In this document: piece by piece, positions 15,576-23,474 of the stretch | Position numbering within the stretch: position 1 is the stretch's first letter | Layout: every line of letters starts with the position of its first letter | Origin: Clostridiales bacterium | Lineage (GTDB): Bacteria; Bacillota_A; Clostridia; Christensenellales; Christensenellaceae | Length of the DNA: 24,681 bases | Assembly: GCA_003149735.1 (NCBI GenBank) | Contig: QANA01000071.1 | Span: 1 to 24,681 of the forward strand | Reading direction: 5' to 3' | Notes under the pieces: model-generated | What the model saw: the letters and a program-made list of their open reading frames with translations, nothing else | What the model was told of the DNA's origin: nothing | The model's database searches: none | Translations under genes and position numbers: made by a program

Positions 15576-16922
15576 ATGCAGTATGGATATCCTGTGATCC
15601 CCGAAACCATTACGGTGCATTTGGGCGCACCGGATGAAAATGCGCGCAATATTGAAATTCCTTTTATAGATTACATTAAAAATGTCGCTTCCAGCGAGAT
15701 TTATCCTACCTGGCCGGAAAATGCCATTCGGGCCAATATTTATGCGCAGGTCAGCTATGCATTGAATCGTATTTATACAGAATGGTATCGTTCCAGAGGC
15801 TATGATTTTGATATTACCAATTCTACTCAATATGATCAGGCGTTTGTAGAAGGAAGAGATATTTTTGAAAATATAGGGCGCATTGTAGATGATTTGTTTA
15901 ACGATTATGTGCAGAGGCAGGGAAGCGTGGAACCTTATTTTACGCAGTACTGCAACGGGATCACTTCCACCTGCCCGGGGTTATCCCAATGGGGAACGGT
16001 TACCCTGGCTAATGAAGGATATCAACCCTATGAGATTTTGCAGCACTATTATGGGGAGGATATCAATATTGTTTTTAATGCACCGGTGCAGGATGTTCCG
16101 GAATCATATCCGGGCATTGCCCAGAAGTTGGGGATGCGCAGCAATGATATTCGGATTCTGCAGGGGCAACTGAACCGAATTCGCCAGAATTATCCTGCAA
16201 TTCCGCAGATTTCGCAGGTCAATGGGGTTTTTGGCGCGGATACTGAGCGCGCAGTCAGAGCATTTCAGCGGATATTTCAACTGGAAGAAGATGGAATTGT
16301 GGGCAAAGCAACCTGGTATAGGATCAAGCAGATTTATAATGGTGTGAAAAAATTGAGTGAGCTGGATTCAGAGGGAATCAGGCCGGAAGAATTGGAACCG
16401 GTGGTATTGACGGATTTAATTCCCGGGACATACAGCAACGAGATGAAAACAGTGCAGTATTATCTGGCGGTGATAGGGTATTTCATCAGTGGATTGCCGG
16501 AAGTTGAAATAGATGGGTATTATGGGCCGGAAACAGAAGAGGCGATTCGCCAGTTTCAAAATTATTATGGCCTCCCGGTGACGGGGCGTATGGATCGGGA
16601 AACATGGAATCGTGTAGTACGTGTCTATAATGAAATCAATGCCTCCATACCGGATACCTATTATCAGGGTACAGGAATCCTGTTTCCCGGTTTTATGCAG
16701 CTGGGGATGGAGGGAGATGGCGTGAGAGAACTGCAGCGATATCTTATCAGAATAGCAGATGTTTATCCGGATATATCCGCAACACAGGAGACCGGTTATT
16801 TTGGGCAGTTGACTTTGGCGGCGGTCAACACCTTTCAACAGCATTTCGGGCTGCCGGTTACCGGAATTGTAGGGCCAGCGACCTGGGATGTTCTGGTGCG
16901 GGAATATAATCAGATATTATAG
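15576..16922 (+). CDS. SpoIID/LytB-like protein with three peptidoglycan-binding repeats
   Basis: A 448-residue protein, predicted to act on or bind peptidoglycan. Residues of about 30-175 resemble the SpoIID/LytB domain: ASSEIYPTWPENAIRANIYAQVSYAL has the family's Glu before P-x-W-P, and LSQWGTVTLANEGYQPYEILQHYYG matches the SpoIID S-Q-W-G segment. Three PG_binding_1 repeats follow at about 190-255, 285-350 and 375-445. Each ends in a version of G-x-x-G-x-x-T-W (GIVGKATW, GRMDRETW, GIVGPATW). No signal peptide is seen, which would be odd for an exported enzyme but fits a protein of the forespore or mother cell. The start is set by GGAGGTGA, 6 nt before the ATG at 15576. Confidence 0.85.
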   Translation: MQYGYPVIPETITVHLGAPDENARNIEIPFIDYIKNVASSEIYPTWPENAIRANIYAQVSYALNRIYTEWYRSRGYDFDITNSTQYDQAFVEGRDIFENIGRIVDDLFNDYVQRQGSVEPYFTQYCNGITSTCPGLSQWGTVTLANEGYQPYEILQHYYGEDINIVFNAPVQDVPESYPGIAQKLGMRSNDIRILQGQLNRIRQNYPAIPQISQVNGVFGADTERAVRAFQRIFQLEEDGIVGKATWYRIKQIYNGVKKLSELDSEGIRPEELEPVVLTDLIPGTYSNEMKTVQYYLAVIGYFISGLPEVEIDGYYGPETEEAIRQFQNYYGLPVTGRMDRETWNRVVRVYNEINASIPDTYYQGTGILFPGFMQLGMEGDGVRELQRYLIRIADVYPDISATQETGYFGQLTLAAVNTFQQHFGLPVTGIVGPATWDVLVREYNQIL

Positions 16923-16928
16923 GGGAAG

Positions 16929-16954
16929 AAGCGGCATATATGTGCCGCTTTTTT
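16929..16954 (+). terminator. Intrinsic terminator of the SpoIID-like gene
   Basis: AAGCGGCA (16929-16936), a 6-nt loop, TGCCGCTT (16943-16950), then a T-run. It is 6 bp after the stop codon at 16922. Confidence 0.9.
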
Positions 16955-16965
16955 GTGGGAAATGG

Positions 16966-16995
16966 TTGGATAAATAGAAAGGAATGTGCTATACT
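16966..16995 (+). promoter_or_regulatory. Promoter of the DegV-family gene
   Basis: TTGGAT (16966-16971), an 18-nt spacer and TATACT (16990-16995). The predicted start is near 17002, giving a leader of about 38 nt with TTGGAGA as ribosome site. Confidence 0.6.
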
Positions 16996-17039
16996 GAACT
17001 CCGTAAATATGAAATGACAAATATTGGAGAATATAGAAT

Positions 17040-17912
17040 ATGCAACAATTTGTGATACTAACGGATTCTTCCTGTGATTTGCCTGCGGAATTGGCGCAGC
17101 AACTGCAGCTGGAAGTAGTTCCGCTTTCGGTAACGGTGGAAGAGGACACTTATAAAAACTATCTGGATGGCAGAGAAATTTCTGCCAAGGCGTTTTATGA
17201 CAAAATTCGGGAAGGAAAAAAAGTTTTCACTTCCGCAGTCAATATCAATACTTTTATAGAAACAATGGAGCCGCTGCTGCAACAGGGGAAAGATGTATTG
17301 TACTTGGGATTTTCTTCCGGGCTTAGCAGCACCTATAGTGCAGGAGCTGCTGCCGCACAGGAGTTGGCAGAAAAATATCCTCAGCGAAAGATTTATACTG
17401 TGGATTCTCTCTGTGCTTCCATGGGGCAGGGGTTGCTGCTTTATTGGATGGTACAGCAGAAAAATGCAGGAAAAACGATTGAAGAAGTAAGGGATTACGC
17501 TGAAGAGACCAAATGGAAAATCTGCCATTGGTTTACGGTAGAAGATTTGATGCAGCTGAAAAAGGGCGGCAGGGTTTCGGCGACGACAGCAATCGTGGGT
17601 ACAGTGCTTAATATCAAGCCGGTTATGCATATGGATACGCTGGGAAAACTGGCGGCTGTGGGAAAAGTGCGTGGACGCAAGGCTTCAATCCGGGCATTAT
17701 TTAAGAAAATGGAAGAGCGTGTTGTAATGCCGGAGGGGCAGATGATTTACATCAGCCATGGCGACTGTGAAGCGGAAGCACGTTTGCTGGAAGATATGAT
17801 TCGGCAGCAATGGCCGGTAAAAGATGTGGTGCTCAACAATGTCGGACCGGTAATCGGCGCCCATACAGGGCCGGGTGTTATCGCGTTGTTTTTCCTGGGG
17901 GATGTTCGCTGA
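17040..17912 (+). CDS. DegV family fatty-acid-binding protein (FakB-like)
   Basis: A 290-residue member of the DegV family. Known members hold a fatty acid and present it to the kinase FakA for phosphorylation and use in phospholipid synthesis. The hallmark segments are present: ILTDSSCDLP at the N-terminus (Ser for lipid head-group contact), KVFTSAVN, GFSSGLSSTYSA near 91-102, VDSLCASMGQGLL, KKGGRVSATTA, and the C-terminal GPVIGAHTGPGVIALFF. It appears monocistronic. No fakA is seen nearby. Confidence 0.93.
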   Translation: MQQFVILTDSSCDLPAELAQQLQLEVVPLSVTVEEDTYKNYLDGREISAKAFYDKIREGKKVFTSAVNINTFIETMEPLLQQGKDVLYLGFSSGLSSTYSAGAAAAQELAEKYPQRKIYTVDSLCASMGQGLLLYWMVQQKNAGKTIEEVRDYAEETKWKICHWFTVEDLMQLKKGGRVSATTAIVGTVLNIKPVMHMDTLGKLAAVGKVRGRKASIRALFKKMEERVVMPEGQMIYISHGDCEAEARLLEDMIRQQWPVKDVVLNNVGPVIGAHTGPGVIALFFLGDVR

Positions 17913-17930
17913 ATACTGACTTGACACTGC

Positions 17931-18087
17931 TATGGTAATATGTTAAAATATAAAAAATATGTCTAGAAGGCATAAACAGCGCAGAAGCGCAGATCTCATT
18001 TTAAATTAGCAATTAAAGCAAGAAAATTCACATGGATATCAAGAAGATATCTACATCCGGCAAGGATGCAGATATCTTCTTTTTTTA
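17931..18087 (+). promoter_or_regulatory. Leader with competing hairpins upstream of the ECF transporter gene (possible attenuator or riboswitch)
   Basis: TTGACA at 17931-17936 is a perfect -35; the matching -10 is unclear in an A/T-rich stretch (about 17949-17960). About 100 nt later comes a very strong terminator: AGAAGATATCT (18042-18052), inner CATCC/GGATG stem, AGATATCTTCT (18070-18080), then T8. Just upstream, GATATC (18035-18040) can pair with the GATATC inside the left arm (18046-18051), which would break the terminator. A small GCGC-AGAA-GCGC hairpin lies at 17979-17990. I do not recognise a TPP, THF, preQ1 or T-box consensus. The simple alternative is a late terminator for the DegV-family gene. 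Confidence 0.5.
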
Positions 18088-18110
18088 ATCGTTATTTTAG
18101 GAGGAAACAA

Positions 18111-18641
18111 ATGAGTAACAACACAAAAAGATTGGTCTTGGCCGGTATGTTTTTGGCGCTTTGCCTGGTACTGCCCTTTTTAACCGGACAAATTCCGGAA
18201 ATTGGCAGTGCACTTTCGCCTATGCATATTCCTGTATTAATTTGCGGGTTTGTTTGTGGATGGCAATATGGCGCGGCTGTTGGACTGATTGCACCTTTTC
18301 TGAGATATCTGCTGTTTAGCATGCCTCCACTTTTCCCGGTAGGTGTGGCAATGGCATTTGAAATGGCCGTTTATGGGCTGGTAGCAGGGCTTCTTTATAA
18401 GAAGTTGCCTAAAACAGTGCTGAATCTTTATCTTTCTCTGATTGCAGCCATGTTGTTGGGCAGGATTGTATGGGGATTGGTGCGTTTCGTGTTGGCAGGA
18501 TTGGCCGGAACGAGCTTCTCGTTTGCTATGTTCTTAAGCGGAGCCTTTATTGAAGCCGTGCCCGGTATCATCTGCCATATTATACTGGTACCGCTTGTGG
18601 TATTGGCTTTGAAAAAAGCAAAGCTGATGGTCAATGACTGA
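18111..18641 (+). CDS. ECF transporter S component (vitamin/micronutrient binding membrane protein)
   Basis: A 176-residue integral membrane protein with about six hydrophobic segments, the size of an S component. It would bind one small nutrient and dock on the shared EcfA-EcfA'-EcfT module, which is not encoded here. The N-terminal MSNNTKRLVLAGMFLALCLVLPF is the usual first helix. PMHIPVLICGFVCGWQYGAAVGLIAPFLRYLLFSMPPLFPVG is a typical S-component segment. The start has an AGGAGG site 6 nt before the ATG. It overlaps the next gene by 8 bp, so the substrate is probably modified by that enzyme. The substrate cannot be read from sequence alone. Confidence 0.85.
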   Translation: MSNNTKRLVLAGMFLALCLVLPFLTGQIPEIGSALSPMHIPVLICGFVCGWQYGAAVGLIAPFLRYLLFSMPPLFPVGVAMAFEMAVYGLVAGLLYKKLPKTVLNLYLSLIAAMLLGRIVWGLVRFVLAGLAGTSFSFAMFLSGAFIEAVPGIICHIILVPLVVLALKKAKLMVND

Positions 18642-19701
18642 GTATGCAAAAATAGTTCGAGCGCATGCGGAAAAGTATCCTGTGATGCAGCCGCAGGATG
18701 CGGTCAAGTTGGCTTATCAAAGTGAATTTGGCGGCGGGCATCTGATTACAGATGTGTCGGCCTGCGAAATTTATCTGCAGCAGGAGTATCAATCGATTGC
18801 GCAAAAAGAAGAGGCTCCGCTGATTGAAGAAATTGGCAGCGGCATGGTGCGCGTGCACTTGGAGGCATTGCAAAAGGCGGGCATTCTGCCTCAGCTGTTA
18901 GCGCAGGCATTTATTGCCAGTGCCAATGAAAAACGAGGGTCGGCGCAAAATTTCCAGAAAAAACTGGTGCAGCTTGGCAGTCTGGCTATGCAGGGAATTT
19001 TTGGTTTTGATGCAGAGGAGTTGAACCGGTATCTCGCCGAATATGCGGCACAGGGATACCCGGCGGTCAGGCACAGTGAGGAATATCGGCGGGCATACAA
19101 GCCTGCATATCGTGTGATGACAGCAAGTTATGCAAGGCTGCTGCCTTTGCTTGCGCGAATAGAAGCGCTTAGGCAGCAGAAGGAGCATGTGTTTGTAGCG
19201 ATCGATGGAATGGCGGCTTCCGGTAAGACGACGCTTGCCGCTCAACTGGAACATTTCTATGGAGTCGATTGCGGAGTGATCCATATGGATGATTTCTTTT
19301 TGCCGTTGCCTCTGCGTACAAAGGAACGTTATGCAGAACCGGGCGGCAACATCCATTATGAGCGTTTTGGGCAGCAAATTATTGCGGCTATGGGAGAAAA
19401 ATACTTTTCTTATGAACGCTATGATTGCGCAACTGGCACTTATAGCTCGATGCGGCAGGAAAATAAACCGATTATGGTGCTCGAAGGTTCTTACAGCCTG
19501 CATCCTTACTTTGGACATCCCTATGACCTTTGTGTTTTCTTGGAAATTTCTTCTCAAGAACAGAAAGCCCGTATTTTAAAGCGAAACGGTGCGGAATGGT
19601 ATCGGGATTTTGAGAAAAAATGGATTCCCATGGAACAGGCATATGCACGAGCTTTCGCAATTCGGGAGCAATGTGACTTCCAGTGGAACAATGAAGTATA
19701 A
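18634..19701 (+). CDS. Two-domain protein with C-terminal uridine-kinase-like P-loop domain
   Basis: A 355-residue protein. Residues 1-180 form a helical domain that I do not recognise, beginning with AHAEKYPVMQPQDAVKLAYQSEFGGGH. From about 184 a P-loop kinase domain follows: AIDGMAASGKTT (Walker A at 192-199), then VIHMDDFFLPLPLRT (the D-D-F-F substrate segment of uridine/pantothenate kinase-like enzymes) and IMVLEGSYSLHP. The last two are arranged as in the uridine kinase family. The 8-bp overlap with the ECF S component suggests that it phosphorylates, and so traps, the imported compound; this is an inference. A terminator follows immediately. Confidence 0.8.
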   Translation: MTEYAKIVRAHAEKYPVMQPQDAVKLAYQSEFGGGHLITDVSACEIYLQQEYQSIAQKEEAPLIEEIGSGMVRVHLEALQKAGILPQLLAQAFIASANEKRGSAQNFQKKLVQLGSLAMQGIFGFDAEELNRYLAEYAAQGYPAVRHSEEYRRAYKPAYRVMTASYARLLPLLARIEALRQQKEHVFVAIDGMAASGKTTLAAQLEHFYGVDCGVIHMDDFFLPLPLRTKERYAEPGGNIHYERFGQQIIAAMGEKYFSYERYDCATGTYSSMRQENKPIMVLEGSYSLHPYFGHPYDLCVFLEISSQEQKARILKRNGAEWYRDFEKKWIPMEQAYARAFAIREQCDFQWNNEV

Positions 19702-19734
19702 AAAAGTGCATCGCTTTCGAGCGATGCACTTTTT
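19701..19734. terminator. Bidirectional terminator between convergent genes
   Basis: A perfect inverted repeat AAAAAGTGCATCGCT / AGCGATGCACTTTTT around a TTCG tetraloop. It serves the kinase-like gene on the plus strand and the metal exporter gene (ending at 19752) on the minus strand. Confidence 0.93.
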
Positions 19735-19751
19735 AGTTGGCGAAAGATACC

Positions 19752-20591
19752 TTAACATATAAATTGTACAAGAATGCCGCAAAGAACAGAAATACTGTAG
19801 AGTATGCCCAAAATCGTGAAATTCTCTTTATGAGAAGCATTGGATTTAAAGAGCAGCAATAATGCCACACCGGAGTTGGCACACAGGCCGGCTAACAGGG
19901 AGGCGAAGGAAAGCGCACCCGAAAGATACAGCTGCGTCAATAAAACGGAAGAGGCGCAATTGGGAATGAGCCCCACCAACCCCGCAATCAATGGTTGTAA
20001 AGGAGAACCCTTGAGCAAAATAGAAGCAAAAGCATCCTGACCTATCCATTCCATGGCTAATCCGATCAGGAAAGTGAAAAGAAATAGGGGAATCAGGGTA
20101 TGAATCGTATGATGCAGGGCAGCCGCAGGCAAAGAGTGATTTTCGTGGCAACCGCAGGAAACGCAAAAATGATCCATATCTCCTCCGTGCCGTTGTCTTC
20201 TGAAAAATAAGTCGATGATCAGCCCAGCTATGGTGCCAATCAAAAATTTACAGATCAGCAACTGCCAGATGACAGAAAAATCATTGCTTTGTCCAAGTAA
20301 AATTAATAGAGCTTCATCTGACGTAGAAAGAAAAACAGCGAGAAGCGTTCCCAAAGAAATCAGGCCGCCGGCATAGAGGTTGGCTGCTGCGACGGAAAAA
20401 CCACATTGCGGGATCAAGCCGCATAAAGCACCGATGGGTGCTCCCCACCAGCGGGAGGAAGCCAGCCAGTGATTTATGCGGCTACCTGCTTTGTGTTCAC
20501 AAAATTCCATCAGCAAAAAAGCCAGATATAAAAAGGGTAGCGCTTTTAAAGTATCCAGCAGCGCGTCCAGTAATAAATCCCATATCATCAT
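19752..20591 (-). CDS. Predicted heavy-metal exporter, ArsP_2-like (annotated in relatives as putative manganese or arsenic transporter)
   Basis: A 279-residue membrane protein with eight to ten hydrophobic segments in two similar halves. Each half has a repeat of the same motif: GALCGLIPQCGFSVAAANLYAGGLISLGTLLAVFLSTSDEA in the first and GLVGLIPNCASSVLLTQLYLSGALSFASLLAGLCANSGVA in the second. This inverted-repeat plan (GxIPxC) matches the ArsP_2 (PF11449) type. The loop between the halves, DHFCVSCGCHENH, is rich in His and Cys and likely binds metal. The actual substrate is unknown. AGGAG lies 6 nt before the first of two consecutive ATGs. Confidence 0.8.
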   Translation of the reverse strand: MMIWDLLLDALLDTLKALPFLYLAFLLMEFCEHKAGSRINHWLASSRWWGAPIGALCGLIPQCGFSVAAANLYAGGLISLGTLLAVFLSTSDEALLILLGQSNDFSVIWQLLICKFLIGTIAGLIIDLFFRRQRHGGDMDHFCVSCGCHENHSLPAAALHHTIHTLIPLFLFTFLIGLAMEWIGQDAFASILLKGSPLQPLIAGLVGLIPNCASSVLLTQLYLSGALSFASLLAGLCANSGVALLLLFKSNASHKENFTILGILYSISVLCGILVQFIC

Positions 20592-20614
20592 AACATACTC
20601 CTAACTTATAGACA

Positions 20615-20645
20615 GAAAAAGCCCGGCGCAAGGGTACACCGGGCT
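20615..20645 (-). terminator. Intrinsic terminator of the YqeY-like gene
   Basis: On the minus strand AGCCCGG (20645-20639), a 12-nt loop and CCGGGCT (20626-20620) are followed by a T-run. It lies between yqeY and the exporter gene, separating their transcripts. Confidence 0.88.
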
Positions 20646-20659
20646 ATAAAAAGAAAACA

Positions 20660-21109
20660 TCAGTGTTCAAATAATTCACTAACCAGTGTATTGACTAATT
20701 TTCCATCGGCCTTTCCTTTAACCTGAGGCATGAGGATTTTCATAATTTTTCCTTTATCGGAAGGAATGGGCTTTGAAATGCCCAGCTGAGCCAGAGCCTG
20801 AGCAATGATGGGGCGGAGTTCTTCGGCGCTCATCAGACGGGGCGCAAATTCCGAATAGAGAGCAATGCGCCCACGGCATTCGTCAATTACTTGCGTGCGG
20901 TCGGCAGGAGTGGTATCGATTGTTTCCTGGGCTTCCTTGATTTCTTTTAAAATAATTGCATTTTCTTCTTCGACGGTAAGTTCGGCACGCTTGTCGATCT
21001 GTTTGTTTTTTAAGGCGGATAACAACAGAGAAAGCGCATCTTTTCTGGCTTTATCGCCGTTTTTTAAAGCAGTCATCATTTCCTTGCGGATTAATTCGAT
21101 TTTAGACAT
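20660..21109 (-). CDS. GatB/YqeY domain protein
   Basis: A 149-residue YqeY-family protein, related to the C-terminal (tRNA-interacting) domain of GatB; its own function is unknown. The start MSKIELIRKEMMTALKNGDKARKDALSLLLSALKNKQID and the KPIPSDKGKIMKILMPQVKGKADGKLVN end are typical. The usual genomic partner rpsU is not adjacent here. AAGGAG stands 10 nt before the ATG, and a clean promoter is at 21139-21167. Confidence 0.93.
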   Translation of the reverse strand: MSKIELIRKEMMTALKNGDKARKDALSLLLSALKNKQIDKRAELTVEEENAIILKEIKEAQETIDTTPADRTQVIDECRGRIALYSEFAPRLMSAEELRPIIAQALAQLGISKPIPSDKGKIMKILMPQVKGKADGKLVNTLVSELFEH

Positions 21110-21138
21110 AACGATCCATCTCCTTTTTTCTTTTTTCT

Positions 21139-21167
21139 ATTTTACGGCGGGAAATGCAATTCGTCAA
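21139..21167 (-). promoter_or_regulatory. Promoter of the YqeY-like gene
   Basis: On the minus strand TTGACG (21167-21162), a 17-nt spacer and TAAAAT (21144-21139). It is close to the housekeeping consensus, with a predicted leader of about 20 nt. Confidence 0.7.
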
Positions 21168-21216
21168 ACATCTGTATAAAAAATATATACAGGGTAAAAT
21201 AGGGCAGGGAGCATCA

Positions 21217-21244
21217 TTGTTTATTCATATTCTTATTGTATAAT
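21217..21244 (+). promoter_or_regulatory. Promoter of the esterase/acyltransferase operon
   Basis: TTGTTT (21217-21222), a 16-nt spacer and a perfect TATAAT (21239-21244). Predicted start near 21251. Confidence 0.65.
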
Positions 21245-21290
21245 AGAAATAAACTGCGGCAGCAATGCCTATGCGAGAGAGGGAGAGAAT

Positions 21291-22181
21291 ATGGCATTTT
21301 CTACAAAACTACTGCGAATGCAACTGGAGCTTTTCAAACCGTTTGTCAACGGCTGTACGCTGGAAGTGGCACGCAGCGGACAGGATAAGCTGGGACAGTT
21401 AATGGCGAGAACACATCAGAGCGAAGTTGAATATGAAGAGGCGGTGTTTCCCTGTTTTTCCGGAGAGTGGATTCGCCCCAGGCAGCGCAGGCGGCGGGGC
21501 GTAATCCTGTATTTGCATGGAGGCGGTTACGTGGCCGGGGATATCAGTTATGCCAGAGGTTACGGAACCATTCTTTGTGCAAAAAACGGTATGGATGTGT
21601 TTTGCGCTGCATATCGCCTGGCACCGGAAGCGCCTTATCCGGCTGCTCTGGAGGATGCGCAGCAAGCCTATCAGTATTTGCTGGATAGCGGATATATGCC
21701 GCAGGAAATTTTATTTTGCGGTGAATCGGCCGGCGGTGGACTCATTTATGCACTGGCGTTGCAATTGCGCGATCAGGGGAAACCCTTACCTGCCTGCCTG
21801 ATCGCGATTTCTCCCTGGGTGGATTTGACACTTTCCGGAAAATCTTACGAAGAGAACCGGCAGAGAGACCCCTCCTTGACCAAAGAGCGCCTGGCTTTTT
21901 TTGTACAGCAGTATCTGCGGGAAGGAGAAACGGCAGAAAACCCGCTGGTGTCCCCACTGTTTGCGGATTTAGTGGGAATGCCTCCGTCTTTGATTTTTGT
22001 GGGAAGCGATGAGATTTTATTGGACGATGCCCGTCGGCTTGCACGTAAATTATCAGAAGCAGGCTGCCGTGTACAACTGCAGGTCAGAGAAGATATGTGG
22101 CATGCATACCTTTTGTATGGAGTGCGGGAGGCCAGGCAGGATGATGAACAAATACAGGCTTTTATAGAGGAAGTGTTATAA
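21291..22181 (+). CDS. Alpha/beta hydrolase, hormone-sensitive lipase family (esterase)
   Basis: A 296-residue carboxylester hydrolase of the Abhydrolase_3/HSL group. The oxyanion-hole motif HGGGY is at 76-80. The nucleophile elbow is GESAGG with Ser146. The likely triad is completed by Asp240 (VGSDEILLDDA) and His271 (DMWHAYLL). No signal peptide is present, so it acts in the cytoplasm. Its stop TAA shares one base with the ATG of the next gene (TAATG), which implies translational coupling. In context, hydrolase and acyl-transfer enzymes may act on the same ester or alcohol; that is inference. Confidence 0.93.
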   Translation: MAFSTKLLRMQLELFKPFVNGCTLEVARSGQDKLGQLMARTHQSEVEYEEAVFPCFSGEWIRPRQRRRRGVILYLHGGGYVAGDISYARGYGTILCAKNGMDVFCAAYRLAPEAPYPAALEDAQQAYQYLLDSGYMPQEILFCGESAGGGLIYALALQLRDQGKPLPACLIAISPWVDLTLSGKSYEENRQRDPSLTKERLAFFVQQYLREGETAENPLVSPLFADLVGMPPSLIFVGSDEILLDDARRLARKLSEAGCRVQLQVREDMWHAYLLYGVREARQDDEQIQAFIEEVL

Positions 22182-23461
22182 TGGAACAACAGAAACTGCG
22201 CTGGATGCGGTTGGATAATGCCGCCAAAATATATCCTGCTGCGCGTCGCAGAAACTGGAATAATATGTTTCGCGTCTCGGCTACCCTACAGGAAACGGTA
22301 GAGCCGGCCATTCTGCAATGCGCATTGGAGGTAACAGTCAAGCGTTTTCCATCCATTGCCGTGCGTTTGCGAAAGGGAGTTTTTTGGTATTATCTGGAAG
22401 AAATTCCGCATGCGCCACAGGTTCGGCCGGATACTTTCTGCCCTTTGGCACGTATCAAATTTGCAGATATCCGCAAGTGCGCTTTTCGTGTACTGTATTA
22501 TGAAAATCGGATTGCAGTGGAGATTTATCATGCCCTGACAGATGGAACTGGCGGGTTGATTTTTTTAAAAACATTACTGGCAGAATATCTGCAGCAACGT
22601 TATGGTGTGCAGATTCCGGCAGAAAAAGGGGTATTGGATCGCAAAGAGCCGCCGCAGGAAGAAGAATTGGAAGACAGTTTTCTAAAATATAGTGGAGCGG
22701 TGAGCGCAAGCCGCAAGGAAGCATCGGCATATCATATCGACGGCAGTAAAGAATTAGATGGATATCTGCATATTACAACCGGAATGCTGGAGGTAACAGA
22801 GGTGTTGCAGATGGCAAAAAGCTATGGTGCCAGTGTAACGGAATTTTTGACATCGGTGCTGATTATGGCGATTCTGGAAATTCAAAAACGGGAAAAGCCG
22901 CGGCGGGCAAGCCGGCGCGCAGTAAAAATATTAGTGCCTGTAAATCTGCGCAAACTATTTGGGAGCAAGACGCTGCGCAATTTTGCACTGTTTGCAACGC
23001 CGGGTGTCGATCCAAAGTTGGGAGAGTATTCTTTTGAGGAAGTTTTGAAAACCGTGCATCATCAGATGGGTTTTGAGATCACCAGTAAAAAGATGAGCTC
23101 ACGTATTTCAACCAATGTCCGGACGGAGCAGGCAATGCTGCTTAAAATCATGCCGCTGTTTGTAAAAAATGCAGCGATGAAACTGGTATATAATATGGTG
23201 GGAGAATCCAAGGCCTGCCTTTCCTGCTCAAATCTGGGAGTAGTGCAGATTCCGGAAGCGATGAAGCCATATATCCGGCGCTTTGATTTTGTGTTGGGCG
23301 CGCAAGCGCAGCAGCATCATAATTGCGGAATCCTTTCCTATGAGCAGACGCTGTATATTAATTTCACACGCAATATCAGGGAACCTAAGCTGGAAAGAGC
23401 ATTTTTTACTTATTTGCGTCGGATGGGATGCCATATCAAAGTGGAAAGTAATCAGAGGTAG
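22181..23461 (+). CDS. Condensation/alcohol acetyltransferase-like acyltransferase
   Basis: A 426-residue protein of the CoA-dependent acyltransferase superfamily (condensation domain, WES and alcohol acetyltransferase types). The catalytic H-x-x-x-D-G motif is YHALTDGTGG, with His117 and Asp121. ILVPVNLRKLFGSKTLRNFALF near 250-270 corresponds to the conserved P-V-(N/D)-x-R segment, and SNLGVVQIPEAM lies in the C-terminal half. No carrier-protein or adenylation domain is near, so a free-standing acyltransferase is more likely than a peptide synthetase part. The acyl donor and acceptor are unknown. Confidence 0.82.
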   Translation: MEQQKLRWMRLDNAAKIYPAARRRNWNNMFRVSATLQETVEPAILQCALEVTVKRFPSIAVRLRKGVFWYYLEEIPHAPQVRPDTFCPLARIKFADIRKCAFRVLYYENRIAVEIYHALTDGTGGLIFLKTLLAEYLQQRYGVQIPAEKGVLDRKEPPQEEELEDSFLKYSGAVSASRKEASAYHIDGSKELDGYLHITTGMLEVTEVLQMAKSYGASVTEFLTSVLIMAILEIQKREKPRRASRRAVKILVPVNLRKLFGSKTLRNFALFATPGVDPKLGEYSFEEVLKTVHHQMGFEITSKKMSSRISTNVRTEQAMLLKIMPLFVKNAAMKLVYNMVGESKACLSCSNLGVVQIPEAMKPYIRRFDFVLGAQAQQHHNCGILSYEQTLYINFTRNIREPKLERAFFTYLRRMGCHIKVESNQR

Positions 23462-23474
23462 AAAGGAGAAAAAG

